This document shows positions 1 through 9,636 of a stretch of DNA of 64,000 nt, in pieces; position 1 is the stretch's first letter, and each line of letters starts with the position of its first letter. The notes beneath the pieces were generated by a model. It had not been told where the DNA came from. It did no database searches and saw only the letters and a list, made by a program, of their open reading frames with translations. The DNA comes from Roseovarius sp. (lineage in GTDB: Bacteria > Pseudomonadota > Alphaproteobacteria > Rhodobacterales > Rhodobacteraceae), in assembly GCA_021775255.1 (NCBI GenBank), contig JAJFIA010000003.1, forward strand, positions 173,231 through 237,230, read 5' to 3'. The position numbers were made by a program, and so were the translations under genes.

Positions 1-1
1 G

Positions 2-61
2 AGCGAGAAATACAAGGAAACCTCACTGGGCGGGTTGGCGGTCAATATCCCCAACTGCTGA
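2..61 (+). CDS. sdaA: L-serine ammonia-lyase (serine dehydratase), C-terminal end only
   Basis: Only the last 19 codons and the TGA stop lie in the window; the rest is off the left edge. The visible tail reads KYKETSLGGLAVNIPNC, which I recognise as the C-terminus of iron-sulfur L-serine dehydratases, where the last cysteine is a cluster ligand. Those enzymes deaminate serine to pyruvate and ammonia in the cytoplasm. The identification rests on this short tail alone; the neighbouring sequence to the left would settle it. Confidence 0.6.
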   Translation, partial: SEKYKETSLGGLAVNIPNC

Positions 62-89
62 GGGTGGGGGCTTTGCTGCCGGTGATCAA

Positions 90-229
90 GCCGGGCAGAG
101 CCCGACCGCGGGTGGGCATGTGCAACAGTTTTGACGGGCATTTACATGGTGCCGCACCTTCCCGCACTCTTTAGGGATGCTCAACATCGCAAAAGAGCCC
201 GCCAATGGGGCGGTCGGGCTCTGCCCGGC
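90..229. repeat. 20-bp perfect inverted repeat spaced by 100 bp
   Basis: Bases 90-109 (starting gccgggcaga) are the exact reverse complement of 210-229. The stretch 62-345, between the serine dehydratase tail and thiN, has no convincing gene; it holds this repeat and the minus-strand terminator overlapping its right arm. It may be a degraded copy pair of an interspersed palindromic element or a long-range stem in a 3' untranslated region. Confidence 0.6.
191..221 (-). terminator. probable intrinsic terminator downstream of thiN
   Basis: Read on the minus strand, a GC-rich stem (gagcccg pairing with cgggctc, with further GC pairs toward the loop) is followed directly by TTTT. It lies about 125 bp past the thiN stop, and no other minus-strand gene lies between. 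Confidence 0.5.
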
Positions 230-345
230 GGGCTTCGCCCTTGATTCCGGGCGGAGATAACAGAAAGATTGGGCTCAGACCCGCCTTTGGGCAATGATCG
301 CTTTGCGGCAATGCCGGGATGGAAAGGTCAGGTAACATTGATGCT

Positions 346-1014
346 TCACTGCCAGGTGGATTGGGTTTGCTGCAAAGCTGTCACCACGGGAGTGAACATA
401 TCGCTGGGCACGATGACCAGCATTTTGGGCGCGGTGAAGGAAAGATGCACCGGCCCGGTGGCGTGGTTTGAGGTGCCGATACGCCCGTCGGGGGCAAAAT
501 TGAGCCCGCCAATCGGCCAGTGCAACCCATCCGAGACGCCTTCAACCGCCGCCATGGGGAACAGCGATACCGGGCAGCCGGGGCTCAGATCCAACCGTAT
601 GGCGGGAGGGGCGAGGAAAACCAGCCCTTCATCGCCAATGAGCAGGCAGCGCTGCTGCGGGTGGCGCACCAACGTGTTGAGCGCCGCAAGATGATGATCC
701 GGCCGGGCACCGGTAAATCCAGCGGCAATAATCAGCGGAGCCTGAATATTGCGCATGCATTTATCAAAATCTGTACTATCCTGCTCGGATATTTCATGCA
801 GACTGGTTTGCGGAATTAACCTGCGCGCAGTTTCGTTCAGGCTGTCAAAATCACCAATTACTGCTTTTGGAACAATGCCTTGCGACAATGAAAAGTTTGC
901 TCCGCCATCGGCGGCAACAACGAAAGGAGCGATGTTTAATGCCCGATCCAGGGTTTGGCGGGAAAATTTTGATCCGCCGATCAAAGTTATTGGCTCGCTG
1001 GTGTGAACAATCAT
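346..1014 (-). CDS. thiN: thiamine pyrophosphokinase
   Basis: The protein transfers pyrophosphate from ATP to thiamine, giving the cofactor thiamine diphosphate in the cytoplasm. It carries the TPK motifs in order: AADGGANF near residue 35, GDFDSL near 55, and the metal-binding stretch EQDSTDFDKC near 80, then the beta-rich thiamine-binding C-terminal half with SNHATG. About 222 residues is the usual bacterial length. I start it at the ATG at 1014, which has a TTTGGA Shine-Dalgarno about 7 bases upstream; a TTG at 1026 in frame lacks one. It is transcribed away from the gene at 1159 and appears monocistronic, ending before a hairpin with a T-run. Confidence 0.9.
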   Translation of the reverse strand: MIVHTSEPITLIGGSKFSRQTLDRALNIAPFVVAADGGANFSLSQGIVPKAVIGDFDSLNETARRLIPQTSLHEISEQDSTDFDKCMRNIQAPLIIAAGFTGARPDHHLAALNTLVRHPQQRCLLIGDEGLVFLAPPAIRLDLSPGCPVSLFPMAAVEGVSDGLHWPIGGLNFAPDGRIGTSNHATGPVHLSFTAPKMLVIVPSDMFTPVVTALQQTQSTWQ

Positions 1015-1158
1015 AAGGAATTCCAAAATTTATAATGGTTTGCGAAACAAACCACAATCTGGCCATGAAATGGTACCCAATTAGCTGCGAAACGGGCGGC
1101 TTTCGTTCTAGTATAGGTGCTAACTGTTCAGATGTGGGTAAAGCAATATGAGTCTGAA

Positions 1159-2442
1159 ATGATATTTACGGATAAAATAGTCACACTCTCTTACGGCACT
1201 TTTTCGTGCTCACTTCAGGGTTTTGACGATAAGTTTGAAATTTTGAAACCGATTGCTGAATATTACCGCGATTTAACGATTGAGGCGCAGCAAAGCGGTA
1301 AGGGGCTATCTGCGCCCAACGCGGATGATCTGGCACGGATTGTCGGTGAGATTATCGCGCAGCCGGTTACTGGTTATGAAGCGCAGGGGGTGATTGTCCT
1401 TAGCCCGGATGCGGCTGGGGATGTTGCTGAGTCTGTGGGTGATGACATTGAAAAAACTGAAGAAAAACCTGAGCAAGAGGTGGTGGATGCTGCTCCCGAG
1501 GAGGGCGATGAGACCCTTTTGGATGAATTGGGGGGCAGCAGGCCCTTGTCTGAAGAAACCGTGGCGGCGATCTCGGATATTCTGACAGCACAGGAAGAAG
1601 CGGCGTCGGATGGGCCTGACCCTGATGCTGATCCGGCGGAGGGTGGTAATATCTTTGGGGACGACCCTGCCGGGGATGCGGCCTCTGAAGTCAAGGAAAT
1701 GGCCGATAAGCCCGATCAGAAACAGGCCGGCCCTGAAAGTGATGCCGCTGATGCAGGCGATAGCAATGAAGCAGGCCCGGCCGCCGCTGACGCCGGTGAT
1801 TCGGATGCGGATGCGGGTGAGCCCGCTGAAGAAGCTCCCAGGCCGGTTGTGCGGCCATCACGGATCGGCCGTGTCATCAAGATGAAACGCGGAGATTTTG
1901 ATGCGGCGATCAGGGATGGTGTGATCGAGGAAGATCCGGGCAGCACAGAAGATGCGGTTGCAGGCCGGGATATGAAAGCATCGAAACGGGGGTTGAGCGA
2001 TGAAAGTGAAGCCGATCTGCAACGCAAGCTTGCAGAGGTTGACAAGGCAGCAGGAAAGAGCGGCAGTGCGATAAAGCCAACAAAGCCCAAGGCCTCAGTC
2101 AGGCGCAGCGGGGTTGACCGGTTGCAAAGCAGCGAGCGGCGTTCTGATCTGGAGCGGATATTTGAAGAGGCTGACAGTAAGCTGGGCAAACCAGATACCA
2201 GCGAGCGCCGCAATGCGCTGCATCATCTGCGCGCTGCTGTTGCAGCCACAAGGGCCGAAAAATCAGCCGGGCATGAGCTTCACCGGCATACCGATGAAAC
2301 ACCTTACCGGACAGATTTGGCCGAAGCGGTGGATGCCTCGGCTGGTGCCAACAAGAAATCCCGGTCAAGGCGCAAGAATACCAGCGTCCTGCCACCTCTG
2401 AAGCTGGCCTCTGATCAGCGCATTGATCCTGATAAAAGCTGA
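1159..2442 (+). CDS. conserved hypothetical protein with acidic low-complexity middle
   Basis: I do not know a function. The N-terminal ~45 residues (IVTLSYGTFSCSLQGFDD, then LKPIAEYYRDL) are a compact, well-conserved block that I recall from many Roseobacter proteins of unknown role. Residues ~80-235 are an Asp/Glu/Ala-rich disordered stretch. The C-terminal part is basic, with Arg/Lys-rich segments and a region rich in charged helix formers (LERIFEEADSKL, HHLRAAVAATRAEK). No signal peptide or membrane segment is visible. I use the ATG at 1159, where the conserved block begins; an in-frame ATG at 1117 would add 14 unrelated residues. It is divergent from thiN and alone in its transcription unit. 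Confidence 0.7.
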   Translation: MIFTDKIVTLSYGTFSCSLQGFDDKFEILKPIAEYYRDLTIEAQQSGKGLSAPNADDLARIVGEIIAQPVTGYEAQGVIVLSPDAAGDVAESVGDDIEKTEEKPEQEVVDAAPEEGDETLLDELGGSRPLSEETVAAISDILTAQEEAASDGPDPDADPAEGGNIFGDDPAGDAASEVKEMADKPDQKQAGPESDAADAGDSNEAGPAAADAGDSDADAGEPAEEAPRPVVRPSRIGRVIKMKRGDFDAAIRDGVIEEDPGSTEDAVAGRDMKASKRGLSDESEADLQRKLAEVDKAAGKSGSAIKPTKPKASVRRSGVDRLQSSERRSDLERIFEEADSKLGKPDTSERRNALHHLRAAVAATRAEKSAGHELHRHTDETPYRTDLAEAVDASAGANKKSRSRRKNTSVLPPLKLASDQRIDPDKS

Positions 2443-2499
2443 ATATCGCAGAAGGAAGCACCGGTTTTCGGATTCCGGCAGGATCCGGTATTTCAAATG

Positions 2500-3105
2500 T
2501 CAGCCGGCCGAGCGCAGATCGTCGATCAGCGCGTCAATATTGCCGTTTCTCCGGTCAAGCATCGCCCCGATTTCAGTGCGTTCAGACAGGCGCAGGCTGA
2601 TGCCTTCAATCACCATATCAAAAAACAAATCCTTGCCGGAACGGTCCGATACCAGGAATTTGATCTCGAACGGAGCCTGGCCTTTGAGGTAGGCTTTGGA
2701 TTTTACCTCGTGCCAGGATTTGACCTTGCGGACAGAAATAACCTCGATCCGGCCACCAATGAATTCGTTGAAACGCTTGCCGTATTTGCGCGATATATAG
2801 CCCCGGAAGGCACTGATATAGGCTTTCATCTGGCCACTGCTGGCGCGGCGGGCATCGGCACCCAAGGTTGAGCGGGCAATGATGTTCACATCGGCGTAGC
2901 GGTTGAAAATACTCTCAAAATCCGAAATCATCCGTTTGAGCGGCTGGCCGGATTTGATCACCTTGTTGATATCGTTGACAATCTGATCGACCAATTCCTT
3001 TGCGCGGGCATCGGTGAGGGCAGCAGCCCCGTTTGGCAGGCTGGCAACAGCCAGCGCGGCAAACCCGGTGGCAAGCGCACGACGGCGGGTAAAACTATTC
3101 ATCAT
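2500..3105 (-). CDS. mlaC: MlaC-like phospholipid-binding ABC accessory protein
   Basis: This is a Tat- or Sec-exported periplasmic protein of the MlaC/Ttg2D family, which ferries phospholipids between the outer-membrane MlaA complex and the inner-membrane MlaFEDB transporter. The N-terminus has arginines before a hydrophobic run (RRRALATGFAALAVASL). The body has the family pattern of a small alpha/beta cradle, with NRYADVNIIARSTLG near residue 70 and FRGYISRKYGKRF near 105. It overlaps the 3' end of mlaA by about 10 bases, so the two are translationally coupled. The start at 3105 follows a GAGG Shine-Dalgarno within the mlaA tail. No mlaFED genes are in the window. Confidence 0.85.
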   Translation of the reverse strand: MMNSFTRRRALATGFAALAVASLPNGAAALTDARAKELVDQIVNDINKVIKSGQPLKRMISDFESIFNRYADVNIIARSTLGADARRASSGQMKAYISAFRGYISRKYGKRFNEFIGGRIEVISVRKVKSWHEVKSKAYLKGQAPFEIKFLVSDRSGKDLFFDMVIEGISLRLSERTEIGAMLDRRNGNIDALIDDLRSAG

Positions 3106-3868
3106 CCAGGGCCTCATATGGATCACCGGCTATAGTATCATAGGGGTCAATATAGGCATCGTTGCTTTTGCTTCCAAGTTTAAAGCGGCGATTTTGATAG
3201 TAAAGGGATCGGGCCTGAGCATAACCATCGGCACTTTCATAAAGAATTTGATCGAATGTTTCGGTATATCGGCCACGCTCGCCAAGCCGCGCGGCCAGGG
3301 CCGTGGCGGTTCCGAGATAGTTCAGCGGCGCCTCCAGCACATAAGTTATCGGGTTGGTAAAGACATCAACCACCTTGCCCACCGCACGCCGATGCGTGGC
3401 CGGCCCAAGCACGGGCAATTCGATATAGGGGCCTTCGGGCACCCCCCAGACATAAAGCGTCTGGCCAAAATCGGCATCCGTCCCCGCGGGCATGTTCAAT
3501 TCGCTGGCCGGATCAAAAAGGCCGCCCATCCCGATGGTTGAATTGACAGCAAAGCGGGCGGTATCCTGAAAGGCACCTTTCATATTACCCTGCAGGATAT
3601 TGTTCACAACCGCGCTGGGGATCGAGAGGTTGAAGGCGAAACGACCGACAAGTGTTTCAATATCATCGGGCACGATATCAACATAGCCCTTGCCCGCAGG
3701 CCGCACCAGATGGCGATCAAGGCTGCGATTGAATTTGTGGAATTTTCGGTTGGTTGCCTCATTGGGATCATAAGGCCCGCTCATCTGGAGCGCAGGATCA
3801 GGCGTTGTACAGGCCACAAGCAGACCAAGGCAGAGCAGGCCCGCAATCAGCCTTGAAGGGCGCTGCAT
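3095..3868 (-). CDS. mlaA: MlaA (VacJ) outer-membrane lipoprotein
   Basis: MlaA is an outer-membrane lipoprotein that removes mislocalised phospholipids from the outer leaflet and passes them to MlaC. The start at 3868 gives a clean lipoprotein signal ending in LLVAC, with the cysteine near residue 20; an upstream in-frame start would add 34 residues before the signal and is unlikely. The VacJ core is visible: DPNEATNRKFHKFN near 35, GVPEGPYIELPVLGP near 140, and the TNPITYVLEAPLNY helix. The C-terminus is acidic. It precedes and overlaps mlaC. Confidence 0.88.
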   Translation of the reverse strand: MQRPSRLIAGLLCLGLLVACTTPDPALQMSGPYDPNEATNRKFHKFNRSLDRHLVRPAGKGYVDIVPDDIETLVGRFAFNLSIPSAVVNNILQGNMKGAFQDTARFAVNSTIGMGGLFDPASELNMPAGTDADFGQTLYVWGVPEGPYIELPVLGPATHRRAVGKVVDVFTNPITYVLEAPLNYLGTATALAARLGERGRYTETFDQILYESADGYAQARSLYYQNRRFKLGSKSNDAYIDPYDTIAGDPYEALDDE

Positions 3869-4075
3869 GAAAGGCTGCGAAAAAGACGGGGATTTAACAG
3901 TCACGTAATCATACCGTTCATTTGTTTCATAAACTTCAATGTAATCTATCTCATCCAATAGCCAAATCAAACCCGCGTGTTCATCACTTGTTGGTAGCAG
4001 ATAAGTTACAATAGCTTTATAGCAGATAATATATGTTTATCAGGTAAGTGTAACCCTAAACCCACCAAAGGCCAC

Positions 4076-5815
4076 ATGCAGTCAGATCAGAAAATGCTGG
4101 AAGCCGGGCGGCAGGAGCTGCGGGCCGCGCGCCGCGAAAGCCGCGGGCTTTACTCGTTTGTGGCGATTTTCAGCTTTTTCTCAAACCTGCTGATGCTGGT
4201 CGGGCCGATCTACATGCTTCAGGTATATGACCGGGTGCTGGGCAGCAATTCATTGGAAACTTTGATTGCCCTGTCGTTTCTGGTGTTGTTTTTATATGCC
4301 ATCATGGGCCTGCTGGATTATTCCCGGGGGCGGATCATGGGCCGGGTTGCGGCGCGGTTTCAATCGCGGCTTGACCGGCGGGTGTTTGAAGCGGTGATCC
4401 GCAAATCCGCGGTGGCCCCGGATGACGGCACAACCACGGGATTGCGCGATCTTGAATCGGTGCAGCGGCTGATGTCATCGCCGGTTCTGATGTCGATATT
4501 TGATATCCCCTGGGCGCCGTTTTTTCTGGCCGGGATATGGATATTCCATCCCTATCTTGGCATTCTGGCGCTTGCGGGTGGCGCGGTTCTGATCCTTGTT
4601 ACAATGGTTAATCAACTGGTCACGCGCCATCCGGTTGCACGGGCGGCGATGGCGGGGGTGCATTCACAGAGCATTTCCGATCAGATCCGCGTGGAATCCG
4701 AGATGGTGCAGGCCATGGGGATGCAGAACGCCGCCTTTGACCGGTGGCAGGTGGCGCGCAACATGGCCCTGAAGGAACAGATCAGATCGGCCGATCTGGG
4801 GGGCACCTTCACCACCACCACCAAAACTTTCCGTCTTATCCTGCAATCGGCCATGCTCGGGCTTGGGGCCTATCTGGTATTGCAGGGCGCGCTGACACCG
4901 GGGGCGATGATTGCCGGCTCGATCCTGTTGGGGCGGGCGCTGGCCCCGATCGAGATGGCGATCGGGCAATGGCCGCTGGTGCAGGCGGCGATGAAGGGCT
5001 GGCGCTCTCTGGCGCTGTTGCTGGGGCAGGTGCCGGTGATGCCACAGCGCACCGGTTTGCCCAAACCAAAGGCCTTGCTCGAGGTGCAGCAACTGACGGT
5101 ATTGCCCCCGGGCGAGCGGCAGGCGGTGCTGAAATCGGTGAGCTTCACCTTGCAGCCGGGGCAGGCGGTGGGGGTGATTGGCCCCTCGGGGGCTGGCAAA
5201 TCCTCGCTCGCGCGGGCGCTTACCGGGGTGTGGCACCCGGCGGGGGGCAAAATCCGCCTGAATGGCGCGGCGCTGGATCAGTTTGATCCTGAGGTTCTGG
5301 GCGGGCATATCGGGTATCTGCCGCAGCGGGTGCAGTTGTTTGACGGCACGATTGCGGAAAATATCGCCCGGCTGTCACTGGCCCCCGATGCCACACAGGT
5401 GGTGGAAGCGGCGCGCAAGGCGGATGCGCATGACATGATCCTCAAGCTGCCCGAGGGCTATGATACCCGCGTCACGGCAGGCGGCGGGCGATTGTCCGGC
5501 GGGCAGATGCAGCGCATCGGGCTGGCGCGGGCGATGTATGGCGATCCGGTTATCCTGGTGCTGGATGAGCCCAATTCAAACCTGGATAATGAGGGCAGCG
5601 AGGCCGTGAACATGGCCATTCGCAGCTTCAAGCAGGATCAGAAATCGGTGCTGATCATGGCGCACCGCCCGGCGGCGATTGTGGAGTGTGATCTGTTGCT
5701 GATGCTTGAGCTGGGTCAGGTGCGCGCCTTTGGGCCGAAGGAAAAAGTGTTGCAGGAGGTGGTGAAAAACCGCGCGCAAATCGCCCGGACCGCTAGGCAG
5801 GGAGGGGTGCAATGA
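4076..5815 (+). CDS. type I secretion ABC transporter, PrtD-like permease/ATPase
   Basis: This fused exporter half-transporter powers one-step secretion of a protein across both membranes. Residues ~25-300 form the six-helix ABC type I membrane domain (for example [21 protein letters not shown]). Residues ~335-565 are the nucleotide-binding domain, with Walker [10 protein letters not shown], signature LSGGQ, Walker [14 protein letters not shown] and a switch His in MAHRPAA. There is no N-terminal C39 peptidase domain, as expected for PrtD/AprD-type systems that export RTX or S-layer-like proteins. The stop overlaps the HlyD start (ATGA). Neither an outer-membrane TolC nor a recognisable substrate is nearby. 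Confidence 0.9.
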   Translation: MQSDQKMLEAGRQELRAARRESRGLYSFVAIFSFFSNLLMLVGPIYMLQVYDRVLGSNSLETLIALSFLVLFLYAIMGLLDYSRGRIMGRVAARFQSRLDRRVFEAVIRKSAVAPDDGTTTGLRDLESVQRLMSSPVLMSIFDIPWAPFFLAGIWIFHPYLGILALAGGAVLILVTMVNQLVTRHPVARAAMAGVHSQSISDQIRVESEMVQAMGMQNAAFDRWQVARNMALKEQIRSADLGGTFTTTTKTFRLILQSAMLGLGAYLVLQGALTPGAMIAGSILLGRALAPIEMAIGQWPLVQAAMKGWRSLALLLGQVPVMPQRTGLPKPKALLEVQQLTVLPPGERQAVLKSVSFTLQPGQAVGVIGPSGAGKSSLARALTGVWHPAGGKIRLNGAALDQFDPEVLGGHIGYLPQRVQLFDGTIAENIARLSLAPDATQVVEAARKADAHDMILKLPEGYDTRVTAGGGRLSGGQMQRIGLARAMYGDPVILVLDEPNSNLDNEGSEAVNMAIRSFKQDQKSVLIMAHRPAAIVECDLLLMLELGQVRAFGPKEKVLQEVVKNRAQIARTARQGGVQ

Positions 5816-7119
5816 GCCCCGCTGATAACGCCGGGTGGTCGGCCCGCAAGCCATTGATAATAGGCCTGCTAAGCCTGATTGCCCTTGTCGGGGGGTTTGG
5901 CACATGGGCCGCGCTGACCAATATCTCCGGCGCGATCATTGCCGGGGGGCAGATCGTTGTGGATCAGAACCGTCAGGTGGTTCAGCACCCCGATGGCGGC
6001 GTTGTGGAAGCGATTTTGGTGGAAGAGGGCGATGTGGTGCAGGCCGGTCAGGTGCTTGTCCGGCTTGAGGCGACGGACCTGCAAACACAGCTTTCGATCA
6101 CCGAAAACCAGCTTTATGAGCTGATGGCCCGGCGCGGCCGCCTTGAGGCCGAGCGCGATGGCAAGGAAAAAGCCGAATTTGATCCGCTGTTGCTGGAAGC
6201 GGCGGAGCAGAATTCCGATGCGGCAAGCCTGATTGCCGGGCAGGAGCGGCTGCATAAGGCGCGGGCGAAATCCACCGCCCAGGAGATTGACCAGCTACAA
6301 AAACGCCGGGGCCAGATTGCCGATCAGATCGTCGGGATCAAGGCGCAACAGGTTTCGCTGGAACGCCAGCTTGCGCTGATCACAAAAGAGCTGGCGGATC
6401 AGCAGATGCTGCTGGACAAGGGCCTGGCGCAGGCCAGCCGGGTGCTGGCGCTGCAACGTGAAGACGCCCGGATGACCGGCACAATGGGCGATCTGAAAGC
6501 GCAGGAGGCGCAGGCGGGCGGACGCATCACCGAGATTGAGATTGAAATTCTCAGGCTGGATTCTACCAGGCGGGAAGAGGCCATCACCCAGTTGCGCGAT
6601 CAGCAATACCGCGAGCTGGAGCTGCGCGAAAAACGCCGCGCACTGATCCAGAAGATGCAGCGGCTTGAGATCACGGCGCCGGTGGCGGGGGTGGTTTATG
6701 GCATGCAGGTTTTTGCCCTGCGCTCGGTCATCCGGCCGGCGGAGCCGGTGCTTTTTATTGTACCGCAAAACCGGCCCCTGATCATCAATGCGCAGGTGCA
6801 ACCCACCGATATTGACAAGATTTTTGTCGGTCAGGAAGTGATCTTGCGGTTTCCCGCGCTGGATCAGAGGCGGACGCCGGAACTGACCGGCAGGGTGGTG
6901 CAGATCTCGGCGGATTCGTTTCAGGACGAGGGCAGCCGCCAGACCTATTACCGGGCGGAAATTGTTCTGAGCGAGGGCGAACAGGCGAAATTGCCCGAGG
7001 GCACAACCCTGATCCCCGGCATGCCGGTGGAGGCCTTCATCCGCACCGAGGACAGAACTCCGATTGCCTTTCTGGTCAAGCCGTTCATGGATTACTTTGC
7101 CAAGGCATTCAGGGGCTGA
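5812..7119 (+). CDS. HlyD-family type I secretion periplasmic adaptor
   Basis: This membrane-fusion protein links the ABC exporter to an outer-membrane channel. A single membrane anchor lies at about residues 16-40 ([16 protein letters not shown]). The lipoyl-like half motif ([22 protein letters not shown]) follows near 60-85. A long coiled-coil hairpin rich in Gln/Glu/Lys/Leu runs from ~100 to 285, and the second lipoyl half ([14 protein letters not shown]) lies near 290. The C-terminal beta domain is complete and the length is typical (435 residues). It overlaps the upstream ATPase gene by 4 bases, so the pair form an operon that ends at a hairpin just downstream. Confidence 0.9.
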   Translation: MSPADNAGWSARKPLIIGLLSLIALVGGFGTWAALTNISGAIIAGGQIVVDQNRQVVQHPDGGVVEAILVEEGDVVQAGQVLVRLEATDLQTQLSITENQLYELMARRGRLEAERDGKEKAEFDPLLLEAAEQNSDAASLIAGQERLHKARAKSTAQEIDQLQKRRGQIADQIVGIKAQQVSLERQLALITKELADQQMLLDKGLAQASRVLALQREDARMTGTMGDLKAQEAQAGGRITEIEIEILRLDSTRREEAITQLRDQQYRELELREKRRALIQKMQRLEITAPVAGVVYGMQVFALRSVIRPAEPVLFIVPQNRPLIINAQVQPTDIDKIFVGQEVILRFPALDQRRTPELTGRVVQISADSFQDEGSRQTYYRAEIVLSEGEQAKLPEGTTLIPGMPVEAFIRTEDRTPIAFLVKPFMDYFAKAFRG

Positions 7120-7122
7120 ATA

Positions 7123-7147
7123 AAAAACCCGTGAGGCCGCGGTTTTT
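7123..7147 (+). terminator. candidate intrinsic terminator after the type I secretion pair
   Basis: A seven-base AT/CC stem (aaaaacc at 7123-7129 with ggttttt at 7141-7147) sits directly after the HlyD stop, with the T-run on the descending arm. The stem is short and A/T-heavy, so the call is moderate. Confidence 0.45.
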
Positions 7148-7212
7148 GATTTTAATCCCGGCGCTGTGGCGCTAGCGTCGGACCGAATTCAAACCCTTGC
7201 GGGAGAGCTGAT

Positions 7213-7674
7213 ATGGGATTTTTCGAGAAAAAACTGGCAGAAATGGGCGTGACATTGCCCAAAGCCCCGGCCCCGGCGGCAAATTACGTGCCCTATGTGC
7301 AGGTGGGCGATATCCTTTATGTTTCGGGGCAAATCTCGAACGGGCCGGATGGGTTTGTTACCGGCAAGCTGGGCGAGGATATGGATGTGGCGGCGGGCGC
7401 GGAGGCGGCAAAGCTTTGTGCCATCAGCCTTCTGGCGCAGGTCAAGGCGGCCTGTGGCGGCGATCTTGACCGGCTGGTGCAGGTTGTCAAACTGGGGGGC
7501 TTTGTGAATTCCACCCCGGATTTTGGCGATCAGCCGCAGGTGATCAATGGCGCCTCGGATTTTCTGGGCGCGGCCTTGGGTGACGCGGGCAAACACGCGC
7601 GCGCGGCGGTATCGGCGGCATCATTGCCGTTTGGTGTGGCGGTTGAAATTGAAGGCGTGTTTCAGATCAAATGA
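7213..7674 (+). CDS. RidA family (YjgF/UK114) protein
   Basis: RidA-type proteins hydrolyse reactive enamine/imine intermediates from PLP enzymes. This 153-residue protein belongs to the longer RidA subgroup: the conserved start of the fold (YVPYVQVGDILYVSGQI) lies at about residues 28-45 and the C-terminal beta strand ends in VAVEIEGVFQIK. The long variant often lacks the catalytic arginine of true RidA; near that position this protein reads HARAAVSAASLPFGV, so an arginine is present but its equivalence is uncertain. A good Shine-Dalgarno (GGGAGAG) precedes the ATG. It overlaps the GDPD gene by 4 bases (ATGA), suggesting co-translation. Confidence 0.85.
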   Translation: MGFFEKKLAEMGVTLPKAPAPAANYVPYVQVGDILYVSGQISNGPDGFVTGKLGEDMDVAAGAEAAKLCAISLLAQVKAACGGDLDRLVQVVKLGGFVNSTPDFGDQPQVINGASDFLGAALGDAGKHARAAVSAASLPFGVAVEIEGVFQIK

Positions 7675-8498
7675 CAAAATTGCCAAATGATTTCAAGCGC
7701 ATCCCCTTTGCGCACCGGGGGTTGCATGATCTGGATGACGCCCGCCCGGAAAATTCGCGCGCCTCAATCCGGGCGGCGATTGCAGCCGGGTATGGCATTG
7801 AAATGGACCTGCAACTAAGCCGCGACGGGCGCGCGATGGTGTTTCACGATTACGATCTGCGCCGCCTGACGGCCGAGCAGGGGCCAATTCAGCAGCGCGA
7901 TGCGGCTGAGCTTGGCGGGATACAACTGACCGGTGGCGATGAGGGCATCCCGACCTTCGCCGAGATTTTGCACCTGGTAGATGGCCGCGCACCTTTGCTG
8001 GTTGAACTGAAGGATCAGCATGGCCAGATGGGGCCAACCGATGGCCGATTAGAGCGCGCCGTGGCAGATGATTTACAGGGCTATCAGGGGCCGGTGGCGC
8101 TGATGTCGTTCAATCCCAATTCGGTGATTCTGCTGGCGGAATTTGCCCCGAATATCCCGCGCGGCATTGTCAGCGGCGCCTATGAGCACGGCAACAAGAA
8201 CTGGCACCCTTTGCGCCCGGAGGTCAGGGATCAGTTGCGGAACATCCCGGATTTCGAGGCTGCCGGATGCAGCTTTATCAGCCATGAGGCCAGTGACCTT
8301 GATCGTCCGCGCGTGGCCGAGCTGAAGGACAGGGGGGCGGTGATCCTGTGCTGGACCGTGCGCTCATCCGAGCAGGAGCACGCGGCGAGGCAGGTGGCGG
8401 ATAACATCACGTTTGAAGGCTACCTGGCTGAAATTCCGCCCCGGACCGGGGTGTATTCTGATAAGCAGGGGCATGGCCGACAAACAGGTACTTGTTGA
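7671..8498 (+). CDS. glycerophosphodiester phosphodiesterase family protein
   Basis: GDPD enzymes cleave glycerophosphodiesters to glycerol-3-phosphate and an alcohol. The metal-binding and catalytic residues are present: FAHRGLHD near residue 13 (His-Arg), PENSRASI near 26, EMDLQLSRDG near 43 and FHDYDLRR near 56. No signal peptide is visible, so it probably works in the cytoplasm, on deacylated phospholipid head groups. The C-terminal ~10 residues overlap the start of the next gene. It is the second gene of a compact five-gene plus-strand run starting with RidA. Confidence 0.87.
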   Translation: MTKLPNDFKRIPFAHRGLHDLDDARPENSRASIRAAIAAGYGIEMDLQLSRDGRAMVFHDYDLRRLTAEQGPIQQRDAAELGGIQLTGGDEGIPTFAEILHLVDGRAPLLVELKDQHGQMGPTDGRLERAVADDLQGYQGPVALMSFNPNSVILLAEFAPNIPRGIVSGAYEHGNKNWHPLRPEVRDQLRNIPDFEAAGCSFISHEASDLDRPRVAELKDRGAVILCWTVRSSEQEHAARQVADNITFEGYLAEIPPRTGVYSDKQGHGRQTGTC

Positions 8499-9636
8499 TG
8501 TGCATTCCAGTCTCGCGCAGATAACGGCGCGCGATTGGGATGCCTGCGCCTTTTCCGGCGATCCCTTTATCAGCCACAGATTTCTGAAGGCGCTGGAAGA
8601 TAGCGGATCCGTGGGGCCGGGCAGCGGCTGGCAGCCGCAATATCTGACGGCCACGCTTGAGGATCAGGTGATTGCCTGCGCGCCGCTTTATGCCAAATCG
8701 AACTCGATGGGCGAATATATTTTCGATCACAACTGGGCCCATGCCTATGAGCGCGCGGGCGGGCGCTATTACCCCAAACTGCAGATCGCGGTGCCGTTTA
8801 CGCCGGTCACAGGCCACCGGTTGCTGGTGCGGCCGGGGTTTGAGACCATGGGGCAGGCAGCATTGGTGCAGGGGGCTGTGCAACTGGCCGATAAGAATGG
8901 GCTGTCATCGCTGCATATAACCTTTTGCACGGAAGATGAGGCCAGGGCAGGCGTGCAGATGGGATTGATGAAGCGGGTGAGCCAGCAATTTCACTGGTTC
9001 AATCACGGCTATGCGGATTTTGACGGGTTCCTGGCCACGCTCGCATCGCGCAAACGCAAGAATATCCGCAAGGAGCGCCGTATTGCACAGGGTTTTGGCG
9101 GCGAGATTATCCGCCTGACCGGCGATCAGATCAGGCCCGAACATTGGGATGCATTCTGGAAATTCTACCGCGATACCGGGGCGCGCAAATGGGGCACGCC
9201 TTATCTGACGCGGGAATTTTTCGATAGAGCACAGGAGAATTTGCGCGACGATATTCTGCTGATCCTGGCGATGCGCGAAGGCCGGGCCATTGCTGGTGCG
9301 CTGAATTTCATTGGCTCCTCGGCGCTTTATGGCCGCTATTGGGGCTGTATCGAGGATCACCCCTGCCTGCATTTTGAGCTGTGCTATTATCAGGCGATTG
9401 ACTATGCGATTGAGCGAGGGCTGGCGCGGGTTGAGGCCGGGGCGCAGGGCGAACACAAGCTGGCGCGCGGCTATTTGCCGGTCAGCACCCATTCGCTGCA
9501 TTGGGTTGCGGATCCGGGATTTGCCGCGGCGATTGCCGAGTATCTTGAGGCCGAGCGCGCGGCGGTTGAGGAAGACATTGAGGTTTTGACGGGGTATGGC
9601 CCGTTTCGAAAAGCAAATGTGGAGGAACAACAGTGA
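8473..9636 (+). CDS. FemAB/GNAT-like N-acyltransferase (DUF482 family, COG3146)
   Basis: The protein belongs to the DUF482 group of GNAT-fold proteins, annotated as possible peptidoglycan-related acyltransferases; no reaction is established. Typical pieces are [14 protein letters not shown] near residue 32, [19 protein letters not shown] near 85, [11 protein letters not shown] near 195 and the [21 protein letters not shown] block near 295. The start at 8473 matches the conserved N-terminus and follows GCAGGGGC; it overlaps the GDPD tail by 26 bases. Length (387 residues) is normal for the family. The next gene overlaps by 4 bases. Confidence 0.8.
   Translation: MADKQVLVDVHSSLAQITARDWDACAFSGDPFISHRFLKALEDSGSVGPGSGWQPQYLTATLEDQVIACAPLYAKSNSMGEYIFDHNWAHAYERAGGRYYPKLQIAVPFTPVTGHRLLVRPGFETMGQAALVQGAVQLADKNGLSSLHITFCTEDEARAGVQMGLMKRVSQQFHWFNHGYADFDGFLATLASRKRKNIRKERRIAQGFGGEIIRLTGDQIRPEHWDAFWKFYRDTGARKWGTPYLTREFFDRAQENLRDDILLILAMREGRAIAGALNFIGSSALYGRYWGCIEDHPCLHFELCYYQAIDYAIERGLARVEAGAQGEHKLARGYLPVSTHSLHWVADPGFAAAIAEYLEAERAAVEEDIEVLTGYGPFRKANVEEQQ

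Noticed and set aside
62..345. riboswitch or small gene between the serine dehydratase and thiN
   Set aside because: It lies downstream of both genes, so a riboswitch is not expected, and it has no open frame with a start site that I could support; inverted repeats explain the structure.
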